A DNA stretch of 64,000 bases from Alentia gelatinosa (lineage: Eukaryota; Annelida; Polychaeta; Phyllodocida; Polynoidae): the NCBI GenBank assembly GCA_950022655.1, contig OX465584.1, forward strand, positions 5,837,694-5,901,693, given 5' to 3'. The notes under the pieces are model-generated. The model was not told where the DNA came from and ran no database searches. It saw only the letters and a program-made list of their open reading frames with translations. Shown piece by piece: positions 1-11,280 of this stretch. Numbering within the stretch: position 1 is the first letter of the stretch; every line of letters begins with the position of its first letter. The translations under genes and the position numbers were made by a program.

Positions 1-73
1 CGGTGGAGTAAAGATGGCAACTTCCATAACGCAATAGCTATCTGCCCTGTCAGAGGAATGACAAATTAAAAAG

Positions 74-1550
74 AGATGATGATAAATGCCAATACCTTCA
101 GGATATCTATCAAATGATAATAATAGCTGATATGGTGCACCCCTCTCATAAGACCTCACACTCTCTAAGTGGTATTCTGTATTTCTGTCCCCTTCTCATA
201 AGATCTCACAGTCTCTAAGTGGTATTTTGTATTCCAGTCCAAATAAAGCCAATAGGGGGCCAAGTACGCAGTATTCCCACTAGGCGGCATAATTGAGATT
301 ATAGGAATCTTTGGGTTGCATTGATGTACGTGTTTAGCACGGGAGGCAGGCCAGTGGATTCCCAAGGCTCTAAGCCTAGTTCATTAAGATATCTTCTTCC
401 ATCGAGCATAGTGAGAACCTTGTACAGACTACCACTTAGAGAGTGTGAGATCTTATGAGCGGGGTGGACCATCAGTGTGTCTATCAACATCACCATACAA
501 GCCGATACATTTAGGCTATCTATCAACATGATGACAATAGCTAGTACCAGCGGAGCGTCTATTCCCATAAAGATACAAGCTAATACATTCAGGATATCTA
601 TCAACATGGCAATAATAGGTGATATCATCAGTGAGTCTATCAACATGACGATACAAGCTGATAGCTCAAGGAAATCTATCAACATAACGACAATAGCCAA
701 TAGTATGTTCAGTAAGTCTCTCAACATGGTGATAAGATCCAATACCTTAAGGATATCTATCAATATGACATTCATAGCCAATGCCTTCAGACCATCTATG
801 AACATGATGATAAAAGTCGATAGCTTCAGGACATCTATCAACATGATGATAAAAGTTATCATCTATATGATGATAATAACCGATACCTTCAGATCATCTA
901 TCAATATGACGATAATAGCCGATACTTTCAGGATGACTATCAAAATGACGATAAAAGCTGATATCATCAGGACAATAACAACCAATACCTTCAGGATATT
1001 TATCAACATGACAACAATAAGCAATACCTTCAGATCATCTATTAACTTGACGATGAAAGCCAATACCTTCAGGGCTTCTATCAACTTGATGATAATAACC
1101 AATACCTCTTGGACGTCTATCAACATGATTATAAAATCCGAATCCGATTCCATCACGATATCTATCAACATGGTGATAAAGGCTGATATCATTAGGACCT
1201 CTATCAATATAATAACCTAAACCATCAGGACGTCTATCAAAATGACAATAATGGCCAAAACCTTCAGGATGTCTATCGAAATGACGATAAAAGCTGATAT
1301 CATCAGGACCTTTATCTATATGTTGATAATAACCAATACCTTCAGGATATTTATCAACATGACAACAATAGGCAAAACCTTCAGATCATCTGTCAATATA
1401 ATGATAAAATCCAATACCTATAGGACGTCTATCAACATGATAATAAAAACCGATTCCATCACGATATCTATCAACATGATTATAAAAAAACCGATACCTA
1501 CAAGACGTCTATGAACATGACGACAAAAATCTGATTCGAAAAAAGCCGAT
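74..1550. repeat. 39-bp minisatellite array, interrupted by a MITE
   Basis: Degenerate tandem copies of a unit of about 39 bases with the core TCTATCAACATGACGATAA followed by GCCGATACCTTCAGGA. The period is a multiple of three, so both strands stay open for hundreds of bases. The plus frame spells a 13-residue repeat of the type SINMTIIADTFR and the minus frame a hydrophobic repeat of the type MLIDILKVLAIIV. I see no start context, splice sites or recognisable domain, so I read it as non-coding. The array is split near 134-470 by an inverted-repeat element, and its units resume on both sides. Confidence 0.85.
134..470. mobile_element. MITE family M1, copy 1 (inserted in minisatellite)
   Basis: The ends are inverted copies: GGTGCACCCCTCTCATAAGA at the left and its complement, slightly diverged, at 451-470. 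The same ends and internal sequence recur at 21895-22081 and 59762-60066. The left end is partly duplicated (a second CTCATAAGATCTCACA block near 197). The internal segment carries a CTCF-like core near 275-290. No transposase is encoded. The target duplication is unclear because the host array is itself repetitive. Confidence 0.75.
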
Positions 1551-1559
1551 GAAAACTGA

Positions 1560-1990
1560 TTTCCTGTCGAGCAGACGACAATTGGTTTCACGGACGCTGA
1601 GAAGGTAAGCGGCGTTCACTCGCCGGTTACCAGCGTCCCTCCCGGAGGCCCCCTAGCGGCGACTGGCGGCGTTAAGACGCCCGCCCGCCTCCAGCTTTAA
1701 GTTAAGCGGCACTGACAACCGACATAAGCCGTGGCGTGTCCGAGCCTCTCCACTGCGCATGCGTACTGGTCCAATCGGCGATCTGCGCAGGCGTGGGCGG
1801 GTAATCTGCGCAAGCGCGGCCGGTAATCCATGTTCGGGGCCCGGCGAGTATCTGATCAGACGACACGCGAGCCTCGGAGGAGGGCGCAGCGCGGGAAAAG
1901 TTTCCCGCCGACAACAGGTCGGCTGCCGGCTCTCAAATCTCGCGAGAATTCACGAGATTTCTCCATGGACGACTTAGCGACTTCTTCTGA
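1560..1990. promoter_or_regulatory. CpG-rich promoter-like block with E2F/NRF1 motifs
   Basis: CpG-dense and non-repetitive. From left to right it holds GCAGACGACAATT (1571-1583); a CTCF-like core on the minus strand (1648-1659); an NRF1-type TGCGCATGCGTA (about 1754-1765) with a CCAAT box at 1770-1774; two further NRF1-like sites, TGCGCAGGCG (1784) and TGCGCAAGCGC (1807); an inverted E2F pair GCGGGAAAAGTTTCCCGC (about 1891-1908); and TCTCGCGAGA (about 1938-1947, the BANP/ZBTB33-type motif). This is typical of a housekeeping or cell-cycle promoter. Direction is unknown because no adjacent exon is recognisable. Confidence 0.6.
1648..1659 (-). promoter_or_regulatory. CTCF-like core motif
   Basis: The minus strand reads CCGCTAGGGGGC, matching the animal CTCF core CCRSYAGRKGGC at all 12 positions. 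It lies inside the CpG block at 1560-1990. Confidence 0.45.
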
Positions 1991-2182
1991 GATATATTGA
2001 TGCAATGTTTAAAGGAATAAGGACCATTCAGGTATAGTGAAGATGGAAGGTCGATAGGCATATCGGTAAATACTTTTCGTCTTTAAATTCCTTTGACGAA
2101 GTGAATAAAAGGGAGGGGAAATGAGTATGTGGCAATATGTTTAAATGTATCAAATACTTGAATAAAAATATGCATGAATGTA

Positions 2183-2428
2183 CAGTAGAACCCCGCATTA
2201 CACCCCATATATGGGTGCTGCCTTGGTAATGGGGACAACCCTGTAAGATATGACACCCCGTTTAAGGGAGCACCCGCTGCAAATGGGACAGCCGGTGTAA
2301 AGGGGGCACTCCGTGTAAGGGGCCACTTTTGGTCGGAGGGGTTCCCTCTGTCAGACGTATAATTACACCTCGTGTTAGGGGTCACTTTTGCTCGGAATGG
2401 AGGTGTGCTCTTACACGGGGTTCTACTG
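2183..2428. mobile_element. pogo/Tc1-type MITE, copy 1
   Basis: It starts CAGTAGAACCCCGC and ends with the complement CGGGGTTCTACTG, flanked on both sides by TA (2181-2182 and 2429-2430), the target duplication of the Tc1/mariner-pogo superfamily. The interior contains repeated short blocks of the type GGACACCCC/TAAGGGGxCACT. No transposase frame. A second, shorter copy is at 7406-7567. Confidence 0.8.
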
Positions 2429-3417
2429 TATATGCAGTCGAGAGTTAAAGATGAAATACCAGCATGATACTTTATCTCACGCCTGGTATTTTTCTCCATA
2501 GACTTAACATTGGGAACTCGTTTCCAACGCTCATTGAGTATTTGGAAAAAAAACTCAATGGGGGATTATGTCACAAATATTAGCACATTAGTCAATGTGA
2601 ATGGTGAGGTAAATTCAGAAACCCATTCAGTTCTAGGGTCAGAGCTAGAACGTATATGGCATAGAAATATCGAGATATGGATGACGAGATTTTGCCCTCG
2701 ATGCCGAACTTGTCAGACTCCAAGCAGATGTACTGCTGGTGCTAGAGTACTGTCTCAGGATATATGCTAGATGAGTGTGAACATGTAGTGGTTTGTCCTC
2801 CAACTGTAAATACACTCTCATGGCTGCTCCTTTATGCCACATGGCTTCTGAGCAGGACAAAGGATCTGTTTGAAGACTGGAACCTCCCCAGAGAGTGAGT
2901 GTCTTAACAGCTTGTCAAGGAACTAACATCCACTCTGTGCCCTCTACACAAAGGATATATGAGATTAAACAAAGGTGAAGTGAGGAGGGGGGGATGCTAC
3001 AAAAAATGGCGGGAGATTACATGAACGAAAAACAGAAGGAAAATGAATACATGTAGAGGTATTTATCAGAATCCTCAGAAGTATATAAAAAAGAGAGGAT
3101 CGATATGAATGATGAAAGAAAAGAAAAGGGGAGCAGGTGGTGGAAAGGAAACATTTAATGAAAGACCGAAAAGAACAGATGGAATTTCTCAAACTGAGCA
3201 ATGATTCACTGAGGCAGACGACATTTTTCTGGTGGGTTATGGAGGAGGTCTGAAGGTCACAGCGTGTCGCGATTATCACAGTGAAGGGTGCAGGACGTCA
3301 ATGTGTCGCGAGGGTTTGCTGTTGTGAATATTTCCCATTATGACTCTCATATTCCCATAAGAGGAGTTTCTGCCCCAATTAACAATGGGACAGGTAACGC
3401 CCAGCGGGAAGCAACGT
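2429..3417. other. Unassigned stretch with a foldback-family fragment
   Basis: Near 2468-2530 there is a TTTATCTCAC...GGGAACTCGTTTCC segment resembling the TATCTCACCC foldback family seen near 36.6, 43.4 and 49.9 kb. The motif GCAGACGACATTT is at 3214-3226, followed by two GTGTCGCG words. No coding exon is recognised. Confidence 0.4.
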
Positions 3418-3897
3418 GTGAGCGACCTTGACATTTCGCTAGTTCCACCCTTGTTCGTAGTGGCTAGTAGAAGTAGGACAAGCTCTTTTTAAACTGTTGT
3501 TATATTCCCCGTGCCTCCTAGCGGATATCCGGGGAACCAGTGGCCTGTTGAATAATCCAGGATATATCGTAGAAATTGTGAGCGACCTTGACATTTCGCT
3601 AGTTCCACCCTTATTCGTAGTGGCTAGTAGAAGTAGGACAAGCTCTTTTTAAACTGTTGTTATATTCCCCGTGCCTCCTAGCGGATATCCGGGGAACCAG
3701 TGGCCTGTTGAATAATCCAGGATATATCGTAGAAATTGTGAGCGACCTTGACATTTCGCTAGTTCCACCCTTATTCGTAGTGGCTAGTAGAAGTAGGACA
3801 GGCTCTTTTTAAACTGTTGTTATATTCCCCGTGCCTCCTAGCGGATATCCGGGGAACCAGTGGCCTGTTGAATAATCCAGGATATATCGTAGAAATT
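3418..3897. repeat. 160-bp direct triplication
   Basis: Three head-to-tail copies of exactly 160 bases (3418-3577, 3578-3737, 3738-3897) that differ at only a few positions, implying recent amplification. Each copy contains GCCTCCTAGCGGATATCC, whose complement is a one-mismatch CTCF-like core, and the phrase CCGGGGAACCAG, which recurs near 45175. Confidence 0.92.
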
Positions 3898-4867
3898 GTC
3901 TATGGGGCCTCAGGCCTGGGTTCGAGGAACTTATCCTTAAGAGATTTCTGCAACACACTTGGGACAATTACCAAGAGGGATTAAATATCCACCAAGGATC
4001 TCATTTATGAAACGATATTTGGTGTGAATCGTTCAAGACCTCCTCCATCTTGAGTTAGATTTTATCGTCCAGCCCTACGATACATCCTGGATTATTAAAC
4101 TTGCCACAGTATAGCTAGACTGTGGTACATCCCGTCGCCGCCAGGGCCAGGGCATATAGGCTCTCAAATCCAGAAGGACTGTGAATAGCTATTACCCATG
4201 ATGCACCAGTGAAAAATGGCGGGCATTACGTTGAGACAGAGCCCAGGCTTCTAGGCTTAGACATTTCAGGCAATACCCCTTAAAAATCAAAATCCGTGAA
4301 ATTTTCGTGAAATGGAATATGAAGATCCCTAAATCTTGAAGAAGTTATCTAATTTAAAAGTTGTGGTCAGCATGCCTGTTTTTGATCTAACGATTAATAT
4401 CAAGATACTATTATCATAGATATTTTTGTTATAGGCCCATTTCCACCTTCAGACAAAACGACCAGTGACTTAGGAAGTGTTCGTTCTAATAGCAAATTTG
4501 AGGAATGTGGTACAAGTACTAAAAATCTGAGCAACCGATCTAATTGATAAGAGGCCAAAAGTTAGCAGGTGGAAGCAGACTTAATGGGTTTTTAAAGCAG
4601 GCATGCGGGTCATAAAGGCACTACCGACCGATTTAATTTTTTTTTATATCATTTTGACAGAAATCAGAAAGTGAGAACAGAAAATAAAAAAGTTAGTGAC
4701 TCATCAATATTCAAATATTTTTTCCATATACCCTAAAGCCATATACCACAGATTTGTGTCCGTATACCATAGTTACGGTATCTGACAGGTCTTATATAAT
4801 GAATCGTGTTTCACTGAGTCTCCATACATTTTCAATGGGGTCTTTCTATACATCTAATAATAGTTTG
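3898..4867. other. AT-rich non-coding stretch
   Basis: No open frame of note. It includes diverged fragments shared with other parts of the window: a TGGTATACGG-type block near 4735-4790 (compare 15395-15450) and a GAGTCTCCAT...TTTTCAATGGGG block (compare 8348, 15330, 19380). They look like decayed interspersed repeats. Confidence 0.4.
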
Positions 4868-5220
4868 TTTGTTTGATTTCCTTTTGCGTCCAGTCAATCA
4901 TTATAGGTCCTTTCCAGACTTTCTCAAGGTTCTTTTACACCACTAGGGTGGTGATCGAATCTATGTGATGAATTCAGGTAGAAACCCCACCACATAGACA
5001 TGGTATGAGAAGGATGGCCTTTGATATAGCAGTAAATCTACCACTGCTGGAGGTGAAGAAGAAAGGTGGCTGTACACCACACCACCTAGACATGGTATGA
5101 GAAGGACTGGCCTTTGATATAGCAGTAAATCTACCACTGCTGGGGGTGGGATTCGAACCCACAAAGTCTTACAACCTTGGGGTTACAAGTCCGGTGCTCT
5201 AACCACTGAGCTAACTCCCC
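4868..5220 (-). mobile_element. tRNA-derived SINE, copy 1
   Basis: On the minus strand the head is tRNA-like: GGGGAGTTAGCTCAGTGG (A box), an anticodon-loop region reading CTTGTAA, and the B box GGTTCGAATCC (about 5149-5159). The tRNA source may be Thr(UGU), which is an inference from the loop. The body contains GCAGTGGTAGATTTACTGC and continues to a (GTTT)-type tail near 4868. A body segment of about 65 bases is duplicated (near 5000-5064 and 5083-5144). Related copies lie at 34265-34560, 52413-52690 and 58335-58560. Confidence 0.8.
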
Positions 5221-5289
5221 ACCCCCATCTAATAATAAATGTGCATGGACCTCACAGGGTCTGTGAAGAACTGGAGCAAGACTTCTCAC

Positions 5290-5415
5290 CAACAGTCACA
5301 CAGACTCTCACCGACAATCACACTGGCTCCTGTCGACAATCACACCGACTCCCACCGACAATCACACTGGCTCCTGTCGACAATCACACCAGCTCCCACC
5401 GACAACCACACCAGT
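5290..5415. repeat. 21-bp tandem repeat
   Basis: About six imperfect copies of a unit of the type CACCGACAATCACACTGGCTC. They lie between the SINE and the CpG block. No coding value is apparent. Confidence 0.7.
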
Positions 5416-5439
5416 GTCTGTAAAAACCGCCCGGATTAC

Positions 5440-6480
5440 CCTCATTAAGGTCGCCCCACGTGACCACCCATAGACACATCCCGCGCGTTCACCCTGCTGC
5501 AGCCGGCCAATCAGCGCGCTCCGTTTAGTCACCTGACCGGAAATCACGTGATGTGACGTCACGGCGGACAAGGCGTGGCGTAATCCGGGTTCATCTGCTT
5601 CGATAATCGCTACATGTGCAGCCATGTGCAATCGCCGCATCGATCGACACCCGATCGACAACTCCCCGAAAACCCCCCATTATCGCCCAGGGCTCCGTCC
5701 CCGGGCGGGCTCGGCGACCTTACCGGACTTCCCTCGCCCTCCTCCCCGACAACAAAGCCTCTCCATCCCCGGGATCAAGTCCCCCTCGAAAATCACTTTT
5801 TCCGCCCGCGCTTTCACAAGGAAGGGGGGGGGGGGGACCCAGTTTTGATTTATTGCGTCACTTCCGCTCCCATCATGCATCAGGCATGGGTGACTTCCGG
5901 GTCAGTTTGGGCGGGGAGCGGTAGGCGGCGCTGGAAGTGGGACTCGGTCACGTGACGCATTATGCACCAATGGGGCGCTTCCATTAAGGAGGCCTATTAT
6001 ATCAGAGCAGGTCGTTAATTAATGTCGACAAAAGCCCGCCACGTAAGCGCCCATTTGCTGACCGTAATGGTGGACGATAATGGGTGCAAGGAAGCCGCCA
6101 CTCAAAGCGAGGCTCTCTCGCGGTCTCGCACGCGGCGAGATATATTTTCACAGTGCCAAGCGGCCCGAACGCACTCAGACTTTTATAAAATATCACCGGC
6201 CCAACTTTGAAACTGAGCGGAACGATTTGACATCAGCAAAATCTCACTTCCGGTGATATTTCAGCGTCCCAAAGAGGCAAGAACGCCAAAAGTAAATGCG
6301 AAAACTCTTTTTGTCTTCCCGAAGAATTTTATGAGGTTTTGAAAGTCTCCGAGGAAACTGAGTGCAAACGAATCGGTCCGGGCTGGTTTTTTTTATGTCG
6401 GCTCCATATTTTCTTGACTGAATATTAAACGGAAACCCGATCAAAGTGACCGTGCTTGAGTATCATGGGGCCATTTCCCA
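5440..6480. promoter_or_regulatory. 1-kb CpG island / promoter-like block
   Basis: CpG-dense with many distinct motifs: Gli-type GACCACCCA (5461-5469), CCAAT box in GGCCAATCAGCGC (about 5508), ETS-type ACCGGAAAT (about 5537), USF-type TCACGTGA (5544-5551) directly followed by the CRE palindrome TGACGTCA (5554-5561), and GTCACGTGAC (about 5947-5956). A C-rich and then G-run tract lies near 5824-5837, and TATAAAATA occurs near 6184. Direction and transcript are not determinable. Frames of 60-110 codons through it are probably incidental to high GC. Confidence 0.6.
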
Positions 6481-7026
6481 TTACATGTTTTCCGCTCCGC
6501 GTTTTACATGCTACTCACTGGTGCTGCCTGCATGGTAGACTTGCTCAAGTCTTTGACTATGAACATTCATTGAATGATTAATCACAATCAGAATAAAGTT
6601 CACTATAGTATCTATCCTTCTCTGACTGGCCCATGAATTAAAGACTTGTCCACTGTGAACCAAATCTCCTGTTTATGGCCCCAAGCCACTCCCTGTAACC
6701 CTACACCTCCTCCTATCCATCCCCCTCCCCTCCTCCAGTTCCCTGGCTGCCTGTGTTGTCATAGCAATAAATTTAGCCTACTCCTGACTGTGACTTGATT
6801 AAGATCAAAGTGAGAGGGTATCAATCTCCCAACACATATCTGAGCAGTAGCCATGATATCTGTATGGAGAGTGTTGGAAATATTGGTGCTATACAGCGCC
6901 AGAAATCTAACACCATTACCGATTGTACCAGTCCCTGTATCCCAGCGAGGAGAGTAGACATAGGATGCAGGGACTGGAGCCAGTCTACCTGCATGGAGGC
7001 TTTACCTGAGGCAGAATGGAAATCCC
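6481..7026. other. Unassigned stretch
   Basis: Non-repetitive and moderately pyrimidine-rich near 6690-6760. A 135-codon frame crosses 6795-7202 but ends inside a 13-bp tandem repeat and has no recognisable domain. I see no supported feature. Confidence 0.35.
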
Positions 7027-7152
7027 CTCACGGCCGCCCCTCACGGCCGCCCCTCACGGCCGCCCCTCACGGCCGCCCCTCACGGCCGCCCCTCACGGCC
7101 GCCCCTCACGGCCGCCCCTCACGGCCGCCCCTCACGGCCGCCCCTCACGGTC
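7027..7152. repeat. 13-bp minisatellite
   Basis: About ten near-perfect copies of CACGGCCGCCCCT, each with two CpGs. It lies between unrelated unique sequences. Confidence 0.95.
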
Positions 7153-7405
7153 GCCTCTGTTGTAAGCAGCACTCTGAGCACCTTTTTTTCATCTGTACCT
7201 GAGAAAGAAATTTCACGCGTCGCGAGAGTTTGTAGTTCATTGGCGTCCCGGTAGGTGTCGTCGTTAAGAACGGACGCGGAGGTGTTTTTAAGGAACCAGC
7301 GGAATGTGGTGTTGCGTGCGCAGCTTCCGTTGTGATGTGTTGTTGTAAAGGAAGATTAAATGTATACAACTGAAGTTTTAAACATATATAGCTCTTATTG
7401 ATATA

Positions 7406-7567
7406 CAGTAGAACCCCGCCTAACGGACACCCCGCGTGAACGGACACCTTTGCTCAAAAAGGTTCCCTCTATTAGTTGTATATTTCCACCCTGCGTAAGC
7501 GGACACCCCGTGTAAGCGAACACTTTGGCCTGGAACGGAGGGTGGCCGCTTACGCGGGGTTCTACTG
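7406..7567. mobile_element. pogo/Tc1-type MITE, copy 2
   Basis: Starts CAGTAGAACCCCGCC and ends GCGGGGTTCTACTG, with TA on both sides (7404-7405 and 7568-7569). The inner part has repeated GCGGACACCCC-like words, as in copy 1 at 2183-2428. It is 162 bases with no coding capacity. Confidence 0.85.
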
Positions 7568-7744
7568 TATATATATATATATGTATATCATTGTTCCGAA
7601 GTATCTGTATGTTATACATACAGGCTTATCCCTTGACCTGACTGATCATGCTGGCTCTATGCAAAAGGCCACTGGAAGTAGACCCTTGTTAAAAATCAAC
7701 ACAGTCGCCCCCATGCGGTAAACACAGAGCCAGCATATTTAGTA

Positions 7745-7896
7745 GAAACCGAACGAGAGTTAGCCTTGTCAATGTTTATGCCACGCTGGGCAGGTTGTGT
7801 ATTACTACACGAGGCGTTAGCCGAGTTTAGTGAGTAGCAGACCTGACCTGAGTAGCAGACCTGAACATTGACAAGGCTAACTCGAGTTCAGTTTCG
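7745..7896. mobile_element. Foldback element with GAGGCG apex
   Basis: The left arm (7745-7776) includes TTAGCCTTGTCAATGTT and the right arm (7864-7896) its complement AACATTGACAAGGCTAA. The apex near 7811-7825 reads GAGGCGTTAGCCGAG, the core shared with foldbacks near 10.8, 24.2, 36.7, 37.1, 53.1 and 57.7 kb. It immediately adjoins the TATCCTACCCC element that follows. Confidence 0.65.
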
Positions 7897-7897
7897 T

Positions 7898-8122
7898 ATT
7901 TATCCTACCCCATCTCACCGATATACAGAGAATATTTGTAATCATCCATGTTAGTAGTTATCAATGCTGCCGGATCTACTTTCGTTATCTCTGATTGGTC
8001 CCTGATTGGTCCGTTTTTTTATTCACCTTGGTGCATAAATAACATTTTATCCAACGCTCCGTCAAATACATTGAGTCAATGTTAAACCTATGGCGTTTTT
8101 TATTAGGGGTAGGATAAAACCT
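7898..8122. mobile_element. MITE bounded by TATCCTACCCC
   Basis: It begins TTTATCCTACCCC and ends GGGGTAGGATAAA, forming a 13-base terminal inverted repeat. The right half contains CAATGTTAAACCTATGG, which recurs in elements near 24.4, 37.3 and 57.9 kb. No coding region. Confidence 0.65.
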
Positions 8123-9180
8123 GGATCTTGATGTACTCTCGCCAATCTGGTCAGCCTAGCACATTGCAGGAACACCAGCAATAAAGCTTGTAATGGGACA
8201 AAGTCTTGGAGTCAGTCATTCAGTTTACTATTCACAAACAATAGTAACACGGGTGGAGAACCTGGGTATGTTATATTGTTGTCTGCGTTGCATGGTATAT
8301 GGACAACTGGATGACGTTACAATAGGCATCTTTATTCATCCAGTACCCAGTCCCCATTGAAAATGTGCTAGGCCATACAAATCCAATAGCCATTGTTTCT
8401 AACTTGTAACCCGTAACCTTTGGTTATGGATTTGAAACCCAATGATTATTGGCTCGAAGCAATTGATGGTCCTTTTCTGCTTAAGACTAACAGTCTCTAA
8501 TGATACACCCTATGATTTGGAAATTCCTGTTTTAAACTTATTCAAGAAGATGGATAAATAATACAACAAATGATCGTTTTGTGGACAGGCGGCGCAATAA
8601 ACTACTCAAGCTTGACTTCAATATAATCTCTATCGCTCGCGTATTACTACAAATAAACCACTCGTGGTTTCGCTGTCCAGACTACCTAAATATATCAGAT
8701 ATATGATTCATGGAATGAAACTGGTAATTCTGTAAAATCTTAGAGTTCCAATACTCTATTAGATAGACCTCAGAATACGACAATAACAAATTATACTTGC
8801 AGTCAGCGTGTGCAACATAAGACTGTACTTCCGAGCTAACATCCCGCATACCTGTACACATGTGTGCTGGGTTTTCCATTTTACGACACAAGTTCAAATT
8901 GACTAAAGTCCTATTTATTGACGCGTTTTCTCCAAATCCTTTGAGTTTTGATTAAAATCCATCCTTTTGTGACACTTTATTGTAGCTCAACCCTCGTGAC
9001 ATCTTTAGAGACATGGTGATGTATTTCTACAGGTAAGGTAAGGTTAAAAGACCTTTCCTCCGCTTTAAAAGATGTAAAGATAATTCCCCATGATAACCAC
9101 CGTACATTCCCTTCCATTTCGGGATGATTTATTTTAAGGCTCCTAAATTATTATAGGAAATACGATCCTTGTTAAATATT
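8123..9180. other. Mixed repeat fragments, no gene seen
   Basis: Contains a diverged GAGTCCCCATTGAAAATG-type fragment near 8348. A segment of about 150 bases at 8535-8690 (GATCGTTTTGTGGACAGG, then GCTCGCGTATTACTAC) resembles the foldback at 22810-22975. No exon or promoter cluster is supported. Confidence 0.4.
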
Positions 9181-9540
9181 GAACTAGCGGGCCGGAGGAG
9201 CGCACACTGCCGCGCTTTTTGAAGTGGAATTCCTGTTTCAATTGCTTTTAACGCAATGAGCAGACGACATTTCTGAAAATCAAAAGCAAGATGGCGGCCA
9301 ACGTCAGGCCCCCTGGTGGGGGTTTTCTGAGTTAGGAACCACGAGGATAGCTTGAGTTAAAGTACACGCTGTGCATTTAAAGCCCATAAGACAGCAACAT
9401 CTACCAACGATTCTCACCGATCCGATCGACGATAATAATCGGGAACGATAATGTCGCTGTCTTATACCTACCAGAGGTAGATTTGAGATCAAATCTGAAC
9501 CGCTATCGATCCATAACCACTGAAAATACGCCATTTATTT
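9180..9540. promoter_or_regulatory. Promoter-like block with YY1, CTCF and GCAGACGACA motifs
   Basis: GCAGACGACATTT (9260-9272) lies 16 bases before the YY1-type AAGATGGCGGCC (9288-9299), which lies 9 bases before a CTCF-like core (9308-9319, minus). YY1 sites of this form usually sit at or just downstream of transcription starts in animals, so a start near 9290 is an inference. No downstream coding exon is recognisable. Confidence 0.5.
9308..9319 (-). promoter_or_regulatory. CTCF-like core motif
   Basis: The minus strand reads CCACCAGGGGGC, a full match to CCRSYAGRKGGC. Confidence 0.5.
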
Positions 9541-10559
9541 TGATTTGCTACATAATCTCACTTGGCTTTCTTTCCTGCGTGAGGTTACTCCGCGACCGAA
9601 ACTCCAGGTGAATTTTGTGAGGTATTTTACTCGAACACTAATACGGAGTCTCCATACTAAATATATAGAGCCTTCATATCGCTACTGAGTAGTATACGGA
9701 AAGTTATATTCTCCCAGAAGAATACGGAAAAAGAGTCCCTAGCGTACAAAGCCGTTTGGGAAAGGATCGGAGGCCATTCTGTCCCTCCTTTGAGAAGTTA
9801 TATTCGGAATATTTAATGATATCTATCATTTCCATTATTATGATATGCGTGGTCTTCTTCTCCTTGAAGTTGACAATCTGCTCGGATATTACTATGCGTC
9901 AACTATGCGCTGAATACGACCATGCAGATCAAAATTCTGGTTATATTCTTTATCTCAACCCTGGTACAAAAAAATAAGTTTAAAATACTTATAAAAAGAG
10001 ATTATCCGAATTGTTTCATGACCTAGTCAGCTTGTGTTGCAACTGACTCATACTCAATCTAACTTTAAACTTGGAATGGAGAATCAGTCAGAGCACCCCC
10101 CCCTCCTCCTTGACATTAAACATACTTTAATTGTAAATCTGAGTAAATATATAAACAATGGGTAGCTTGCGTTGCAACTACGACCGGATTATTACAGTAG
10201 ATTGTGCTACAACTAGTGATGTACCTGAAACTATATAAAATGGCGGCTTGTGTTACAACTGCCTTCTGTGATTTGGCAAATTAGATTGTATTTACTTGTC
10301 TAAATTGTTATCTGTTATGTTAGAATATATGATAAATCATACCATCTCATTTCATTTCATTTTAGCACTGTAACTCAGGTACTCTTGAACGCAGTAATTG
10401 TCAAATCGGCTCATAGTGATTGGAGGTGCGCTGCTCACCCGCAACTGTTAACAATTATGTATGACTATTGCATTATAAAATTGAAGGGACCGAACGGAAG
10501 AACGGTATATCCGAGTTCGGACATCCAGACAATGTATGAGATGAGAACCCTAATAAATG
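9541..10559. other. AT-rich stretch, no gene seen
   Basis: The phrase AGCTTGYGTTGCAACT occurs near 10030 and 10155 and in diverged form near 10245, suggesting a loose local repeat. Short frames (73 and 84 codons) have no recognisable similarity. Confidence 0.35.
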
Positions 10560-10569
10560 TGATTAAAAA

Positions 10570-10761
10570 ACACAAAAAAAACAAGCTTAGCCATAGAAAT
10601 AACATTAGGAAAAAAATACTCAACGATCACCCCCATTAAGTGACAATACTATGCCAGGGCCGAATGTGGGATGATGTCATATGTATTTGCTAAGTATATT
10701 CTGATCATTCTGATATTCTGATGCTATTTAATGTCATAGAAAGGGGTGAGATAAATCCAGA
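10570..10761. mobile_element. Dispersed TATCTCACCC-ended element, copy 1
   Basis: TTAGCCATAGAAATAACATT, then ATCACCCCC, then a CATATG...TTTGCTAAGTAT block and TCTGATATTCTGATGC, ending in GGGGTGAGATAAA. The same order occurs at 58098-58310 and, reverse-complemented, at 18660-18830. Non-coding. Confidence 0.65.
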
Positions 10762-10782
10762 ACCGCACTCGAATTGTAAAAG

Positions 10783-10880
10783 ACACAATATTCCACTTGT
10801 TTGGATGTGCCATTATCGTCACTCGGCTTCGCCTCGGTAACGATTGGGGCACATCCAAACTCATGGCTTATTGTGTATTT
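10783..10880. mobile_element. Short foldback element with GAGGCG apex
   Basis: The arms ACAATATTCCACTTGTTTGG and CCAAACTCATGGCTTATTGT are inverted copies, as are GGATGTGCC and GGCACATCC. The centre at 10820-10835 is CACTCGGCTTCGCCTC. Confidence 0.65.
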
Positions 10881-11280
10881 ATATGAGTTCTATATAAGTA
10901 ATAATATGAATGTACAAGTACGACATCGGTAAATTCAAGCCGATGGTGTATTCTATCCAAGAGGCCTACACAATAATACACTAGCTCGTTCACAAGTTTC
11001 CCTGAGACCAGTTTGATCCATGCTTTCCTAGATGACTAACGTTTTAATCTCATAAAGAACCAGGGGCATAACCTCGATTAATATCGGCGGGTATTGCGAG
11101 AAGAAATTAATGATTGTTATTTCAGTGGACTACTTTTTGCAGGCGCACTTTTAGAGTAATGTAGGTCGTAAACAACTTAGCCTTCTGCCCTCAGTCCTTT
11201 TAGCCTTAACTTAGTTTCCACGATCAAAACACTTGAGCAGAGAACCAGGTCCACTTGCCTTTCATCAAATTTTAATTTAC
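10881..11280. other. No feature seen
   Basis: Unique-looking AT-rich DNA without long frames, tandem repeats or motif clusters that I could support. Confidence 0.35.

Noticed and set aside
477..1220. A 247-codon frame with a 13-residue repeat
   Set aside because: A 39-bp minisatellite that is open on both strands; repeat-protein families I know do not match, and there is no unique flank.
5139..5220. Functional tRNA gene
   Set aside because: The tRNA-like head continues into a body shared by three other loci, as expected for a SINE; the acceptor and anticodon arms are imperfect.
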